Positions 17,038 through 27,455 of a stretch of DNA of 64,000 bases are shown piece by piece. Position 1 is the first letter of the stretch; the number at the start of each line of letters is the position of its first letter. Location: assembly GCA_903829815.1 (NCBI GenBank), contig CAIKRR010000036.1, positions 1 through 64,000 on the forward strand, written 5' to 3'. The stretch comes from an uncultured Pseudomonadota bacterium (GTDB taxonomy: Bacteria > Pseudomonadota > Gammaproteobacteria > Burkholderiales > SG8-39). A program made the position numbers and the translations under genes. A model generated the notes under the pieces. It worked only from the letters and a program-made list of their open reading frames with translations, was not told where the DNA came from and did not search any database.

Positions 17038-19121
17038 ACCACGCCACGCTCCTGGTGGAACTGCTCACCGAAGAGTTGCCCGCACGCGGACTGCGTGAAC
17101 TGGGCGTGCGTTTCGGGCGCAGCGTTGCAGAAGCGCTCGCCAAGGCGGGCTTCAGCGCCGCCGACACCCCCGTCAGAACCTATGCCACACCCCGTCGCAT
17201 CGCCTTTACGGTCGACGCAGTGGCGCGCATCCAGGCCGAGCAGACCATCGAGCGCAAGGGCCCATCGGTGGCAGCTGCCTGGAAGGATGGCGAGCCTACC
17301 CCGGCCCTCACCGGGTTTGCACGCTCGTGCGGCGTGAGCATCGAGTCGCTCGGACGAGCCGGCGAGGGCAAGACCGAGACCATGGTGTTTCGCAGCACAC
17401 GCGCTGGCGAAGTGCTCGAGGCGCATCTGCCGGCGATGGTCGAGACGGCACTGGCCGGCCTGCCGGCGCACAAGCTCATGCGCTGGGGCAATGGCGACAC
17501 CGAGTTCATCCGTCCAGTCCATGGACTGATGATGCTCTGGGGCAACGAAACCCTGGCCGGCTCGGTCATGGGTCTGGTGGCGGGCCGCACGACCCGCGGC
17601 CACCGTTTCCTGGGCGAGGGCGTCGTCACAATCGACCATGCCGACAGCTATGCAGACACCCTGCGCCGGCGCGGCAAGGTGACTGCCGACTTCGCCGAGC
17701 GCGCTGCCCTGATCAAGGACGCGCTCGAGGCCGCTGCCGGCGATGCGAGCCTGGCCGATGCATCCCTCATCGAGGAAGTGACCGCACTGGTCGAGGAACC
17801 CGCCGTGTACGAAGGGCGTTTCGATCCGGCCTTCCTGCAAGTGCCGCAGGAATGCCTCATGCTCACCATGAAGGCCAACCAGAAGTACTTTCCGCTGCTC
17901 GATGCCGAGGCCCGCCTGCTCGATCGGTTTCTCATTGTCAGCAACATGCCGATTGCGGCTCCGGCCAACATCGTCCGTGGCAACGAGCGGGTGCTGCGCG
18001 CACGCCTCTCGGATGCACGGTTCTTCTTCGATCAGGATCGTCGACATCGACTCGATTCACGGGTCGAACGGCTTGCCAGCGTCGTGCATCACAACAAGCT
18101 GGGTACCCAGCGTGATCGCACCGCACGCATCGTGAATCTGGCCACGTCCATCGCACGCGCGCTTGCCACCCACGCCGGCGATCCTGTCGATGAAGCGCTG
18201 GTCGCGCGCGCCGCCCTGCTGTGCAAGGCCGATCTTGTCACCGGCATGGTGGGCGAGTTCCCGGAGTTGCAAGGGACGATGGGCATGTACTACGCGCGCC
18301 ACGACGGCGAACCCGAGGCAGTCTGCGACGCGATCGAAGCCCATTACCGACCACGGGGAGCCGGCGCTGCCCTGCCCGGCCATGTGGTGGGCGACTGCGT
18401 GGCCCTGGCCGACAAGCTGGACACGATGGCGGGCATCCATGGCATCGGGCTCATCCCTTCCGGTGACAAGGATCCGTTCGGCCTGCGCCGTGCAGCGCTG
18501 GGCGTGGTGCGCATCCTGGTCGAGCACCGCCTCGACCTCGATCTGGACGCACTGCTCACGCTCGCCTGCGACTCATTCGAAGATCGTGGCTTTGCCCCGA
18601 CCCTGGCCGCCGATCTGCGCGTGTTCGTGCTCGAGCGGCTGCGCTCGTGGTTGCGCGACCAGAACCACCTGCCCGACGAGATCGATGCCGTTCTGGCGCT
18701 GGCACCAACCCGGCTGCACACGGTGCCCTCGATTCTCGATGCGGTGCGCAACTTCCGTCAGTTGCCCGAGGCCGAGGCACTGGCCGCGGCCAACAAGCGC
18801 ATCAGCAACATCCTGCGCAAGTCCGCGCCGGCCGCGGGCGCCGTGACCGTCGCTACAGCCCACTTGCACGAGGCCGAGGAACGCGCGCTGTTCGAGCGAC
18901 TGCTCGCCCTCGAGCCAGTGCTCGAGCAGGACTTGCAGGCCGGCCACTTCGGGCCGGCACTGCAGCGTCTCTCGGCGCTGCGCGAGCCGGTCGATGCCTT
19001 CTTCGACAAGGTACTGGTGAACGCCACCGACGAGCAGGTTCGCGCCAATCGCATTGCCCTGCTGCTGCGACTCAATCGGCTGATGAATCGAGTCGCCGAC
19101 ATATCGCGCCTGGCCGCATGA
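17034..19121 (+). CDS. glyS: Glycine-tRNA ligase beta subunit
   Basis: The 695-residue beta subunit, which recognises tRNA-Gly and completes the active enzyme with GlyQ. The ATG at 17034 overlaps the glyQ stop. The N-terminus [15 protein letters not shown] is diagnostic, and [19 protein letters not shown] and [15 protein letters not shown] mark the internal family segments. The C-terminal anticodon-binding-like region ends near [14 protein letters not shown]. Nothing unusual was seen. Confidence 0.97.
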   Translation: MNHATLLVELLTEELPARGLRELGVRFGRSVAEALAKAGFSAADTPVRTYATPRRIAFTVDAVARIQAEQTIERKGPSVAAAWKDGEPTPALTGFARSCGVSIESLGRAGEGKTETMVFRSTRAGEVLEAHLPAMVETALAGLPAHKLMRWGNGDTEFIRPVHGLMMLWGNETLAGSVMGLVAGRTTRGHRFLGEGVVTIDHADSYADTLRRRGKVTADFAERAALIKDALEAAAGDASLADASLIEEVTALVEEPAVYEGRFDPAFLQVPQECLMLTMKANQKYFPLLDAEARLLDRFLIVSNMPIAAPANIVRGNERVLRARLSDARFFFDQDRRHRLDSRVERLASVVHHNKLGTQRDRTARIVNLATSIARALATHAGDPVDEALVARAALLCKADLVTGMVGEFPELQGTMGMYYARHDGEPEAVCDAIEAHYRPRGAGAALPGHVVGDCVALADKLDTMAGIHGIGLIPSGDKDPFGLRRAALGVVRILVEHRLDLDLDALLTLACDSFEDRGFAPTLAADLRVFVLERLRSWLRDQNHLPDEIDAVLALAPTRLHTVPSILDAVRNFRQLPEAEALAAANKRISNILRKSAPAAGAVTVATAHLHEAEERALFERLLALEPVLEQDLQAGHFGPALQRLSALREPVDAFFDKVLVNATDEQVRANRIALLLRLNRLMNRVADISRLAA

Positions 19122-19131
19122 GGCAGCGGCC

Positions 19132-19668
19132 ATGACCAAGCTTGTCATTCTCGACCGAGATGGCGTCATCAACTACGAGAGCGCGCAGTTCATCAAGTCG
19201 CCTGCCGAATGGAATCCACTGCCAGGCAGCCTCGATGCCATTGCTCGCCTGCACCATGCGGGCTTTCTGGTAGCGGTGGCCACCAACCAGTCGGGTATCA
19301 GCCGCGGCATGTTCGACATGGCTACCCTGTCGGCCATTCACACCAAGATGCACCGCGCGGTCAACCATGCCGGTGGGCGCATTGATGCCCTCTTCTACTG
19401 CCCCCATGCGGCCACGGCGGCATGCAGTTGCCGCAAGCCCAAAGCCGGCATGCTGCAATCGATCAGCGAGCGGTTCCAGATGCCGCTCGCGGGCATATGG
19501 GCCATCGGCGACAGCCACCGGGACCTGCAGGCGGCACACGCCGCAGGGGCCGAACCGGTGCTGGTTCTTACCGGCAATGGCAGCGAAACCGCAGCCTCTG
19601 GCGAACTGCCGCCCGGCACGCGCACCTTTGCCGATCTGAGCGCAGCGGCACAGGCACTCATCGGATGA
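19132..19668 (+). CDS. gmhB: D-glycero-beta-D-manno-heptose-1,7-bisphosphate 7-phosphatase
   Basis: A HAD-family phosphatase of 178 residues in the ADP-heptose pathway for lipopolysaccharide core. Asp8 and Asp10 lie in LDRDGVINYE. The family zinc-binding loop supplies Cys90, His92, Cys98 and Cys100 (CPHAATAACSCRKP). The later GDSHRDLQAA segment is the fourth HAD motif. It sits between glyS and plsC, as in many Burkholderiales, and overlaps the plsC start by four bases. Confidence 0.95.
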   Translation: MTKLVILDRDGVINYESAQFIKSPAEWNPLPGSLDAIARLHHAGFLVAVATNQSGISRGMFDMATLSAIHTKMHRAVNHAGGRIDALFYCPHAATAACSCRKPKAGMLQSISERFQMPLAGIWAIGDSHRDLQAAHAAGAEPVLVLTGNGSETAASGELPPGTRTFADLSAAAQALIG

Positions 19669-20387
19669 GCGTCCTGCGCGCTACCGTCTTTCTGCTCACC
19701 CTGATCGTGCTCACGCCGTTCTACTGGGTGCTGGTCATCCTGTCAGCCCCGCTGGGGCGCATGCGGCGCTGGCAGGTCATTGCCGGCTGGCCTCGCCTGG
19801 CCACCTGGTTGGCAAAGGTGCTGCTTGGCATCGAGCACGCAGTAGAAGGTCTCGAGAACATTCCGCGTGAACCCTGCGTCATCCTCTCCAAGCATTCGTC
19901 GGCCTGGGAAACCATCGGCTTCACCGGCATATTCCCGCCGCATGTCTACGTGATCAAGCGAGAGCTGCTTTGGATTCCCTTTCTCGGCTGGGGCCTGGCG
20001 CTCTACAGCCCGATCGCGATCAACCGCTCCAACCGCAAGCAGGCCATGCAGCGACTCACCGATCTCGGGGCCGCCCGGTTCCAGCAGGGCTTTTCAATCA
20101 TGATCTTCCCCGAGGGCACGCGCGTCGCGGTCGGTCGGCGTGCCCCCTGGCGCTCAGGCGGGGCGGCCCTGGCCTGCCGGCTGGGAGCGACCGTGCTGCC
20201 CGTCGCCCATGATGCAGGGCGCTTCTGGCCTCGCAACGCATTCCTGAAAACCCCGGGGCGTGTCACCGTATCGATCGGCAAGCCCATTGACACCCGTGGA
20301 CTCACCGCCGACCAGGTCAATCGCCAGGTCGAGCAGTGGGCAGAAGCAGAAGTCGAGCGACTCACAGGCATCCCCGCAACACGCTGA
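19665..20387 (+). CDS. plsC: 1-acylglycerol-3-phosphate O-acyltransferase
   Basis: A membrane acyltransferase that makes phosphatidic acid from lysophosphatidic acid. There is an N-terminal hydrophobic segment (about residues 5-28). The active-site motif is read as KHSSAWET, with His77 and Glu82 in place of the usual Asp of HxxxxD; this E variant is known in the family. FPEGTR is at residues 148-153. The ATG at 19665 overlaps the gmhB stop. The 240-residue length is normal. Confidence 0.92.
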   Translation: MSVLRATVFLLTLIVLTPFYWVLVILSAPLGRMRRWQVIAGWPRLATWLAKVLLGIEHAVEGLENIPREPCVILSKHSSAWETIGFTGIFPPHVYVIKRELLWIPFLGWGLALYSPIAINRSNRKQAMQRLTDLGAARFQQGFSIMIFPEGTRVAVGRRAPWRSGGAALACRLGATVLPVAHDAGRFWPRNAFLKTPGRVTVSIGKPIDTRGLTADQVNRQVEQWAEAEVERLTGIPATR

Positions 20388-20393
20388 ATCCAG

Positions 20394-21197
20394 ATGCCGA
20401 AGCTGCCCCTGACCGCCCCGCCTGACAAGGCGCTGGGCGCCCAACTCGATCTTCCGCTGGCCGCGCCGCGCGCCCGACGCGACGCCGATGGGGTAACCCG
20501 TGCGGTCAAGCTCAACGGGCGAGTGCTGCCCTATCAACTGCGGCGCTCGCGACGCCGCACCATCGCACTGCATGTCGGCAGCGAAGGCCTGTGCGTTGCC
20601 GCGCCGCGCTGGGTGTCCATCGATGAAATCGAACGGTTCATGCGCGAGAAGGAGCGATGGATCGTCGCCCGACTGATCGAGGGCATGGCGCAACCTGCAC
20701 GCTTCCTTTGGCAGGAAGGTGCGCAACTGATCGTGTTTGGTACCCCGCTGACCATCAGCCTCGAGGCCGGACTCGCTGCGCCGGTCGAGAACGAGGGTCG
20801 ACTGCGCCTCCCGGCCACGCTCACCGCGGCCTCGCAACTTCGCGAAGCGGCACTGGGCTGGATCCAGGCACAGGCGCTGGTGCGCCTCACCGACATCACG
20901 CTGGCACATGCTCCGATCCTCGAAGTCAAGGCGCCTGCAGTGCTCTTGTCCAATGCCCGTACACGCTGGGGAAGTTGCTCGATTTCACCCACCGGAATGG
21001 CGCGCATCCGCCTGAACTGGCGCCTTGCTCTGGTACCGCCCCATCTGGCCCGTTACGTGGCGGTGCACGAACTGGCACACTTGCGTGAGATGAATCACTC
21101 GCCGCGATTCTGGAACTGGGTCGCCTGCGCCTACCCGGATCACCGCGCGGCAGAACGAGAACTTCGACAAATCGGGCGTGCCATGCCGGTGTTCTGA
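20394..21197 (+). CDS. YgjP-like zinc metallopeptidase (DUF45 / M48-related)
   Basis: A 267-residue protein with a C-terminal metallopeptidase-like domain. The motif HELAH is at residues 225-229, followed by NHSPRFW with His235 as a likely third ligand. RWGSCS, a family hallmark, is at about 191-196. The first 40 residues are variable. The gene follows plsC by six bases and precedes gloA. The family has been called SprT-like or YgjP; no cellular substrate is established that I can cite. Confidence 0.88.
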   Translation: MPKLPLTAPPDKALGAQLDLPLAAPRARRDADGVTRAVKLNGRVLPYQLRRSRRRTIALHVGSEGLCVAAPRWVSIDEIERFMREKERWIVARLIEGMAQPARFLWQEGAQLIVFGTPLTISLEAGLAAPVENEGRLRLPATLTAASQLREAALGWIQAQALVRLTDITLAHAPILEVKAPAVLLSNARTRWGSCSISPTGMARIRLNWRLALVPPHLARYVAVHELAHLREMNHSPRFWNWVACAYPDHRAAERELRQIGRAMPVF

Positions 21198-21228
21198 GGC
21201 GCGCCCGCCCCACCCAAGGAGGACCAGC

Positions 21229-21612
21229 ATGCGAATACTCCACACCATGATCCGGGTTGGCAATCTGGAACGCTCGATCGACTTCTATACGCGCGTCCTG
21301 GGCATGCGTGAACTGCGTCGTCGCGAGTTTCCCGAGGGGCGCTTCACGCTCGCCTTCGTTGGCTATGGCGATGAAGCCTCCCAGGCCGTCATCGAGCTGA
21401 CCCACAACTGGGACACCACGGCATACGACCTGGGCAATGGTTACGGACATGTGGCGCTGGCCGTGGAGAATGCGGCGCAAACCTGTGCCGACGTCCGCGA
21501 GCGTGGTGGCAAGGTCGTACGTGATGCAGGCCCGATGAAGCATGGTGGCAGCGTCATCGCCTTTGTCGAAGACCCCGACGGCTACAAGATCGAGCTGATC
21601 GAACGGCGCTGA
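21229..21612 (+). CDS. gloA: Lactoylglutathione lyase (glyoxalase I)
   Basis: Isomerises the methylglyoxal-glutathione hemithioacetal to S-lactoylglutathione. All four metal ligands of the Ni-type enzyme are seen at their canonical positions: His5, Glu56, His74 and Glu122. The length is 127 residues. The ATG at 21229 is preceded by a good AAGGAGGA ribosome-binding site; the frame also extends upstream into the previous gene. It is the last gene of the rightward series that begins at miaB and converges with rsmA. Confidence 0.95.
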   Translation: MRILHTMIRVGNLERSIDFYTRVLGMRELRRREFPEGRFTLAFVGYGDEASQAVIELTHNWDTTAYDLGNGYGHVALAVENAAQTCADVRERGGKVVRDAGPMKHGGSVIAFVEDPDGYKIELIERR

Positions 21613-21620
21613 GGCTGGGC

Positions 21621-22427
21621 TCAGGATGCTGTGGATGCGCGCGCGATCCGGCGCCAGTCGAGGTAACCGATCATTTCGGCACGCAGACCCGGATCGATGC
21701 CCAGAGCCTCGAGCGTCGCCGCATCGACCACCCCGGAGAGCGCATTGCGCAAGGTCTTGCGTCGGTGGGAAAAGGCTGCGGTCACCACCTGGGCAAGACG
21801 CGCAAGCTCGATGTCGCCCAGATCGGCAGCATCGCGTGGCACCAGGCGCACGATGGCCGAATCGACCGCAGGCGGCGGATTGAACGACTCGGGTGGCACA
21901 TCGAACAGCCAGCGAACCTGGCAGCGATGCTGCACCATCACCGAGAGCCTTCCGTAGGTTGAGCTGCCTGGATCGGCAGCCATGCGCTCGACCACTTCCT
22001 TCTGCAACATGAAGTGCATGTCATCGATGCGCGCCGCCTGATCGAGCAGATGAAAGATCAGCGGGGTCGATATGTTGTAGGGCAGATTGCCCACCACCCG
22101 TATCTTCTCGCCGATTGCGGCAAGGTCGAACTGCAGCGCATCGATTTCATGGACATGCAAATGTTCAGGCGGCACGGCCTCGCGCAACCCGCGGGCCAGA
22201 TCGCGATCGATCTCGACCACATGCAGATGATCAAGGCGCTCGAGCAGCGGCGAGGTGAGGGCACCCAGACCTGGCCCGATCTCCACCATCACGTCATCGC
22301 GCCGGGGTGCGATCGAGTCGATCAGATGATCGATCACGGACTGGTCATCGAGAAAGTGCTGGCCAAAGCGCTTGCGCGGCTGACGCCCCTGCAGCCCGGG
22401 CAGCCGCAGCCCGCGGACGCGGTTCAT
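21621..22427 (-). CDS. rsmA: 16S rRNA (adenine1518/1519-N6)-dimethyltransferase
   Basis: Dimethylates two adjacent adenosines in the 3' terminal hairpin of 16S rRNA (KsgA). The N-terminal KRFGQHFLDD, SAM motif EIGPGLGALT and catalytic NLPYNIST are present. The 268-residue length is normal. Its ATG overlaps the surA stop by four bases. The usual pdxA gene between surA and rsmA is absent here. Confidence 0.96.
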   Translation of the reverse strand: MNRVRGLRLPGLQGRQPRKRFGQHFLDDQSVIDHLIDSIAPRRDDVMVEIGPGLGALTSPLLERLDHLHVVEIDRDLARGLREAVPPEHLHVHEIDALQFDLAAIGEKIRVVGNLPYNISTPLIFHLLDQAARIDDMHFMLQKEVVERMAADPGSSTYGRLSVMVQHRCQVRWLFDVPPESFNPPPAVDSAIVRLVPRDAADLGDIELARLAQVVTAAFSHRRKTLRNALSGVVDAATLEALGIDPGLRAEMIGYLDWRRIARASTAS

Positions 22428-23809
22428 CGTTCCTCGAGACGATATTCGAGGTAGGTGCGGTCGCGCAACTCACGCAGCCAGAGATCGAAGGCCTCTTCGG
22501 CTTTTCTGTCATGCACCACGCGGCGCGCCTCACCCCGCTTGCGCTCGCTCGAGAGGTCGCCACGGCGACGTTCCAGCACCTGAATCAGGTGCCAGCCAAA
22601 GGGCGAACGGACCGCCTCGCTCAGGGCACCGACCTGGAGCGCGCCCATCGCGCGCTCGAATTCGGGCACCGTATCACCAGGATAGAGCCAGCCCAGTTCG
22701 CCGCCACGAGGTGCCGAGCCATCGTCGGAGTTGAGCCTGGCGATCTCGGCAAAATCGGCACCTTCGACGATGCGATCGCGCAGCTGCTGGATGCGTCGAC
22801 GAGATTCGCTGTCGGACACGATCTCGTTGGTCCGTATGAGGATATGTCGGGCTCGAATCTGATCGACGTCCTCGGTGCGCACATCCACACCCCGAGTCTC
22901 GTCAAGATGCAGCACATGAAAACCGGCCGGACTGCGCAGCACATCGCTCGTCTCACCGGGCTTCATGCGCACGAGCGCAGCCACGAAGAGCTCTGGCAAT
23001 CGATCGCCCTGACGCCAGCCCATCGCGCCCCCTTGCAGCGCATCGGCCGCATCGGAACTGGCCACTGCAACCTCCGAGAACTCGACGCCCGACCGGGCAC
23101 GGCGCATGGCCTGCGAAGCCTTGTCGCGCAACTGCTCGAGCTGCTCGCTCGAGACCCCTTCGGGCACCCGCACAAGGACATGAGATACGCGGTACTCGAC
23201 GTTCTGGGCATTGGCAGCCGTGCGGGCTTTCTCCTCGTCGAGAAAGTTGTCGATTTCGCTTTCGGTCACCTGCACCCGGCCATCGACCTCGCGCTCGCGC
23301 AGCCTTGTCAGTGCGATCTCCTTGCGCAGATCAGCACGCAGGCGGTCATAGACGATGCCATCGCGATCAAGTGCGGCTCGAAACTCGGCAAGTGACAACC
23401 GATTCTGGTCGGCGATGCGATCGATCGCCCGATCGACCTGCAGATCATCGATGCGGATGCCGTTATCTTCGGCCAACTGCAGTTGCGCACGTTCGGTGAT
23501 CATGCGCTCGAGCACCTGGCGCTCGAGCACATCGGCAGGCGGGAGCTGCACGCGCTGCTGCCGCAACTGGCGCGAGACGACATCGATGCGCTCGTTCAAT
23601 TGGCCCAAGGTGATCACTTCCTTGTTCACCACGGCAACGATGCGCTCGAGAAGCCGGGGCTGCGCGGCCCCTGCCGAGGGCGATGCAGCCGGTCGAACAG
23701 CCGGGGCCGGCTGATCGGCCGCGCTGGCGGCCATGGCAATCAGCAGGAGACCGACCGCGATCGTTCGCGGGAGAAGCCCGCGCCAATGCGTTTGCATGCT
23801 CGAAGTCAT
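22424..23809 (-). CDS. surA: Periplasmic chaperone / peptidyl-prolyl isomerase SurA
   Basis: Chaperone for outer-membrane protein assembly. A signal peptide ends near AMAASAADQ. The SurA N-terminal domain begins at LERIVAVVNKEVITLGQLN. Two parvulin domains follow, each with a G-W-Q/L type core (GGAMGWRQGDRLPE; GGELGWLYPGD). The 461-residue length is typical. The start could be ATG 23809 or ATG 23797; the latter gives a more compact signal. It directly follows lptD, whose assembly in the outer membrane depends on SurA in model species. Confidence 0.95.
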   Translation of the reverse strand: MTSSMQTHWRGLLPRTIAVGLLLIAMAASAADQPAPAVRPAASPSAGAAQPRLLERIVAVVNKEVITLGQLNERIDVVSRQLRQQRVQLPPADVLERQVLERMITERAQLQLAEDNGIRIDDLQVDRAIDRIADQNRLSLAEFRAALDRDGIVYDRLRADLRKEIALTRLREREVDGRVQVTESEIDNFLDEEKARTAANAQNVEYRVSHVLVRVPEGVSSEQLEQLRDKASQAMRRARSGVEFSEVAVASSDAADALQGGAMGWRQGDRLPELFVAALVRMKPGETSDVLRSPAGFHVLHLDETRGVDVRTEDVDQIRARHILIRTNEIVSDSESRRRIQQLRDRIVEGADFAEIARLNSDDGSAPRGGELGWLYPGDTVPEFERAMGALQVGALSEAVRSPFGWHLIQVLERRRGDLSSERKRGEARRVVHDRKAEEAFDLWLRELRDRTYLEYRLEER

Positions 23810-23815
23810 CAAGGT

Positions 23816-26236
23816 TCAGTCGCCGTAGAGGTTGGGTTGCCGCTGGTCGATATTGGGAGTGTTGAGCGGCGTGTAGCCGGTCACGCTGCGCTTGAGCACC
23901 TCGAGCGGATTGGACCCAAGCCGGGACATGCCGTTCAACTCCAGTTGCAGAAACAGCACTCGGGTCGATTGGCTTGCACCCGTGACAAACGCCTGACTGA
24001 CCACCCGCAGAATCCAGCAGTCGCCATTGTATTCAAATCCGAACACCGACTCGGTGCTGCGACGGTCAGGGATCGAGTAATTGATGCGCCCGACCATGTA
24101 GTAGCGGCCCAGCAGCGGCCACTGCCCCGACAGGTCGAACTGTCGCAGGGTCTCGTAGAGGGTGCTTCCACTCACCGGATCGGGGGTCGGATTCAGATCA
24201 GCACGCGTGTACCGGTAGCCAAGATTGATCAGCTTGCCCAATTCAGGCTGGTAACGGGCTCCCAGATTGAGTCGCTCGATTTCACTCAGGTTGACGAACT
24301 GCCCGGTCGACTCGACCGTGATGCGCGGCAAGACCTGTCCACCCAGTCCGAGAAGCAGGGCAGACAGTCGTTCGGACCGGGGGGTGGAAGGCGATGGCGA
24401 CAGAGGCGAATTGAGCACCACGCGCTGCGGCTGGAAATAAACACGCTCGCCAATGATGCCGCGCAGCACCTCCTGCCCATTGTCATCACGAATCAGGCGC
24501 GAACTCACCGCCATGGTGAGCTGGTTGGCGTTGCTGATCCGGTCGCTGCCAGCGTAGTAATACTCGCTGAACATCGTCGAGTAGTTGAAATCGCGCAGGC
24601 CGGTATCGAAGAGCGGAATGCCCTCCTGGTTGCGGTAGGGGATGTTGACGTAGTAGAGACGGGGCTCCAGGGTATTGGCAAAGGCGCGGCCCTGCCATTC
24701 GAACGGGCGCTCGAACACCAGGCCCGTATCGAGGCTCGCGATCGGCAGCGTGCGACTCTGTGTCGTCGTGGCCGCCTGGATGGCCGGATCGCTCGATGCC
24801 GAGAGATCGCCCAGCCGATACTGACTCGCGTGCAACTGCAGCTTGGGGATGAAGAACATGCCCGGAGCGGTGAGCGGCAGCGCGATCGACGGATTCATGA
24901 TGAGGCGCTCGCCCACTGGCGCGCCAATCTTGCCAAATCGCACGAACTCGCCATTGAATCCGAACTCGGTACCCCCCGGTGCCGCCTGCAGGCCAGCGAG
25001 CGTCAATTGCGGCATGCGCTCGTACTGCCGATCGACCCGCACCTGCGAGGTCGGATCCTGCAGTGTCTGGAACCGCTCCAAGCGACCAAACACCGTCCAG
25101 CCCGGCGTCAACGCCTGGCTGGCAAAGACCGAACGAGACAGATTCTGCTGCGTGGCAGTAGGCAGGCTGGTGGAGAGTTCACGAAAGTAGTTGTCATCGG
25201 ACACCTTGTCGACCAGCAAGCCGCCATTGCCGCCCTGCCAGTTGAAGCCGTTGGCGCTGTGCAGGGCAAAACGTCGCCCGTCGAAGGTCGGGTCATGGGG
25301 CAGGATTTCAAAGCTGGTGATGCCGCTTGCATTGCGCTCCAGATAGCGGAAATCGTTGATGTACTGGTTGCCGCGGCGGGCAGTGATTCGCGTGGAGATC
25401 GTGTCGTCGTAGTCAGGCGCCAGATTGATGTAATACGGGATGGTCAGTTCGGCACCCACCTTGCCCTGCACACCAAACGTGGGGGGGAGCACACCGGACT
25501 TGCGCTGGTCGGTAATCGGGAAGCTCAGCCAGGGCACCCGCGGCGTGCTCAGCCCCATGAAGCTGAGCGTGGCGCCGCGCGCCTCTCCGGAGTTGCCGAT
25601 GTAATCGAGGTCGATCGAATCGGCACGCAGATACCAGTCGTCATTGCCTGGCGAACAGGTCGTGAAGGTGCCCTCATCGATACGGTAGCGATCCGGACCC
25701 TCGAGCCGGATGGCATGGGCATTGCCGCGTCCGACCGCAGGTGCGATCAAGGCCTGCGGGTTGCGCCGCACGCGCGGCGCCAGCTGGTAAGTGGGTTGCT
25801 CGATGATGCCTATCTCGTCGCTCAGCCGCAGACGCAGGCGGGGGCCGCTTACCTCGCCACCGGGCGCAATCAGGCGCACGCTGCCGGTGGCCTCGATTTC
25901 ATCCACACCGGGAAAGTAACGCACCTGCCCTGCCAGCAGCCGCAATTCACCCTTGCGAACCTCGGCCCGACCGGTCACGTCGATCTCGTCATCGCCCAGC
26001 GCCTGGATACGATCGCCCGCCAGATGGACGGGCAACGGCGTCCGGGTATCCACAGGCAGCGGCCTGGGGCGCGTCTCCAGTCGCAGGCCCAGACCCTCTG
26101 CCTCTACCCGGGTCGCGCTGGCCACACTGGCGAGTGCGATCCCCAGGAGCAGCGCCCGGAAGGAATGACGGCGAGTGATAAGATCGAACGGCAAGGTCGA
26201 TGCGGATGGATTGATGCCCGCGCCGACGTCCGCCAT
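23816..26236 (-). CDS. lptD: LPS-assembly protein LptD
   Basis: The outer-membrane beta-barrel of the lipopolysaccharide export machine, 806 residues. A signal peptide ends near ASATRVEA. A periplasmic OstA/LptA-like domain follows (about 60-200, with TGRAEVRKGELRLLAGQVRY split over two strands), then the barrel. Recognisable barrel segments include WYLRADSIDLDY and PWLSFPITD. The ATG at 26236 leaves a somewhat long N-region, so a later start near the hydrophobic segment is possible. It leads the operon lptD-surA-rsmA and diverges from amgK. Confidence 0.95.
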   Translation of the reverse strand: MADVGAGINPSASTLPFDLITRRHSFRALLLGIALASVASATRVEAEGLGLRLETRPRPLPVDTRTPLPVHLAGDRIQALGDDEIDVTGRAEVRKGELRLLAGQVRYFPGVDEIEATGSVRLIAPGGEVSGPRLRLRLSDEIGIIEQPTYQLAPRVRRNPQALIAPAVGRGNAHAIRLEGPDRYRIDEGTFTTCSPGNDDWYLRADSIDLDYIGNSGEARGATLSFMGLSTPRVPWLSFPITDQRKSGVLPPTFGVQGKVGAELTIPYYINLAPDYDDTISTRITARRGNQYINDFRYLERNASGITSFEILPHDPTFDGRRFALHSANGFNWQGGNGGLLVDKVSDDNYFRELSTSLPTATQQNLSRSVFASQALTPGWTVFGRLERFQTLQDPTSQVRVDRQYERMPQLTLAGLQAAPGGTEFGFNGEFVRFGKIGAPVGERLIMNPSIALPLTAPGMFFIPKLQLHASQYRLGDLSASSDPAIQAATTTQSRTLPIASLDTGLVFERPFEWQGRAFANTLEPRLYYVNIPYRNQEGIPLFDTGLRDFNYSTMFSEYYYAGSDRISNANQLTMAVSSRLIRDDNGQEVLRGIIGERVYFQPQRVVLNSPLSPSPSTPRSERLSALLLGLGGQVLPRITVESTGQFVNLSEIERLNLGARYQPELGKLINLGYRYTRADLNPTPDPVSGSTLYETLRQFDLSGQWPLLGRYYMVGRINYSIPDRRSTESVFGFEYNGDCWILRVVSQAFVTGASQSTRVLFLQLELNGMSRLGSNPLEVLKRSVTGYTPLNTPNIDQRQPNLYGD

Positions 26237-26333
26237 GTCGTCGCGCTGGATGTCGGCTGGCCGGGCGATCGGCAGGCGGATCCGCTACCGCCCGCATCGG
26301 ATTCTAACCCGGCCCGCCCATGGTAGCTGCCTC

Positions 26334-27419
26334 ATGCCCGTTGACACCCCCGGCACCCCGCACGACGCCCGACTCGAAGAACTGTGCGCCTGGATCGCCC
26401 TTGGTCATCGGCGAGACACCTGGACGATTGCGCCAGCGTCTGCCGACGCGAGTTTCAGGCGCTATTTCCGGATCAGCTTCGACAACGGTACGACACTTGT
26501 CGCCATGGACGCGCCGCCCGAACGCGAAGACTGCCACCCCTTCGTGCAGGTGGCCGGACTGCTGCACGAGGCCGGGCTGAACGCCCCCCAAGTGGTGCAG
26601 GCCAACCTCGAGCGCGGATTCCTGCTGCTCACCGACCTGGGACGACAGACCTTTCTTGCCGCGATGACGGCAGACGGCGTCGGCGACTCGACCGCTGACT
26701 CGACCGCTGACTCGACCGATCCCGCAGCGTACGCGCGCGCTGACGCGCTCTACGGCGCAGCCATCACGGCGCTGGTGCAATGGCAGTACGCATCGCGCTC
26801 CCATGTCCTGCCTCCGTACGACGCAGCGCTCCTGCGACGCGAACTCGATCTTTTTCCGCAGTGGTATCTGGGCGAGCATCTGGGCATCGCCGCCGAACCC
26901 GGCCTGCAGACCATGCTCGAACCGGTGTTCGCCCTGCTCATCGCTTCGGCGCTGGCACAACCGCGGGTCTGGGTTCACCGCGATTACATGCCGCGCAACC
27001 TGATGATCTCGACACCGAACCCGGGCATCCTGGACTTCCAGGATGCGGTCGAGGGCCCGATCACCTATGACCTGGCCTCCCTTTTCAAGGATGCGTTCAT
27101 CTCCTGGCCTGAAGCAAGGGTGATCGACTGGACGATCCGTTACTGGGAGCAGGCACGCAAGGCGGGCCTCCCGGTGGATGCCGACTTCGGCGAGTTCTAC
27201 CGGGCCTTCGAATGGATGGGGCTGCAGCGACACCTCAAGGTGCTGGGCATCTTTGCGCGCCTGCAGCACCGCGACGGCAAGCCGGACTACCTGCGCGATG
27301 CACCTCGCTTCCATGGCTACATCCGTTCGGTCGCCCGGCGCTACAACGGGTTTGGCGGTCTGGCCGCACTGCTTGATCGCATCGAGGCGCGCGAAACGCG
27401 CTCGGGCTTCACATTCTGA
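26334..27419 (+). CDS. amgK: N-acetylmuramate/N-acetylglucosamine kinase
   Basis: An aminoglycoside-phosphotransferase-fold kinase that phosphorylates the anomeric position of MurNAc in the peptidoglycan recycling route that by-passes de novo UDP-MurNAc synthesis. The catalytic HRD is at 214-216 in VHRDYMPRNLM, and the metal-binding DFQDA begins at Asp233. The length is 361 residues. The pairing with murU and divergent lptD is the known Pseudomonas arrangement. A 12-bp tandem repeat adds an Asp-Ser-Thr-Ala repeat at about residues 118-128. The ATG at 26334 is chosen because it clears the lptD start. Confidence 0.9.
   Translation: MPVDTPGTPHDARLEELCAWIALGHRRDTWTIAPASADASFRRYFRISFDNGTTLVAMDAPPEREDCHPFVQVAGLLHEAGLNAPQVVQANLERGFLLLTDLGRQTFLAAMTADGVGDSTADSTADSTDPAAYARADALYGAAITALVQWQYASRSHVLPPYDAALLRRELDLFPQWYLGEHLGIAAEPGLQTMLEPVFALLIASALAQPRVWVHRDYMPRNLMISTPNPGILDFQDAVEGPITYDLASLFKDAFISWPEARVIDWTIRYWEQARKAGLPVDADFGEFYRAFEWMGLQRHLKVLGIFARLQHRDGKPDYLRDAPRFHGYIRSVARRYNGFGGLAALLDRIEARETRSGFTF
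26685..26717 (+). repeat. 12-bp in-frame tandem repeat in amgK
   Basis: The unit GACTCGACCGCT occurs at 26685-26696 and 26697-26708, with a partial third copy to 26717. It encodes DSTA repeats between the N-lobe and the rest of the kinase. Because the unit is a multiple of three, copy-number change would keep the frame. Confidence 0.8.
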
Positions 27420-27455
27420 GCACAAGCCGCCGAGCAATGGACACGGAAGGGACTG

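Noticed and set aside
23483-26326. A 947-codon rightward frame opposite surA and lptD
   Set aside because: The composition (Arg, Gly, Gln and His rich) is typical of high-G+C antisense frames, and the minus strand has clear SurA and LptD.
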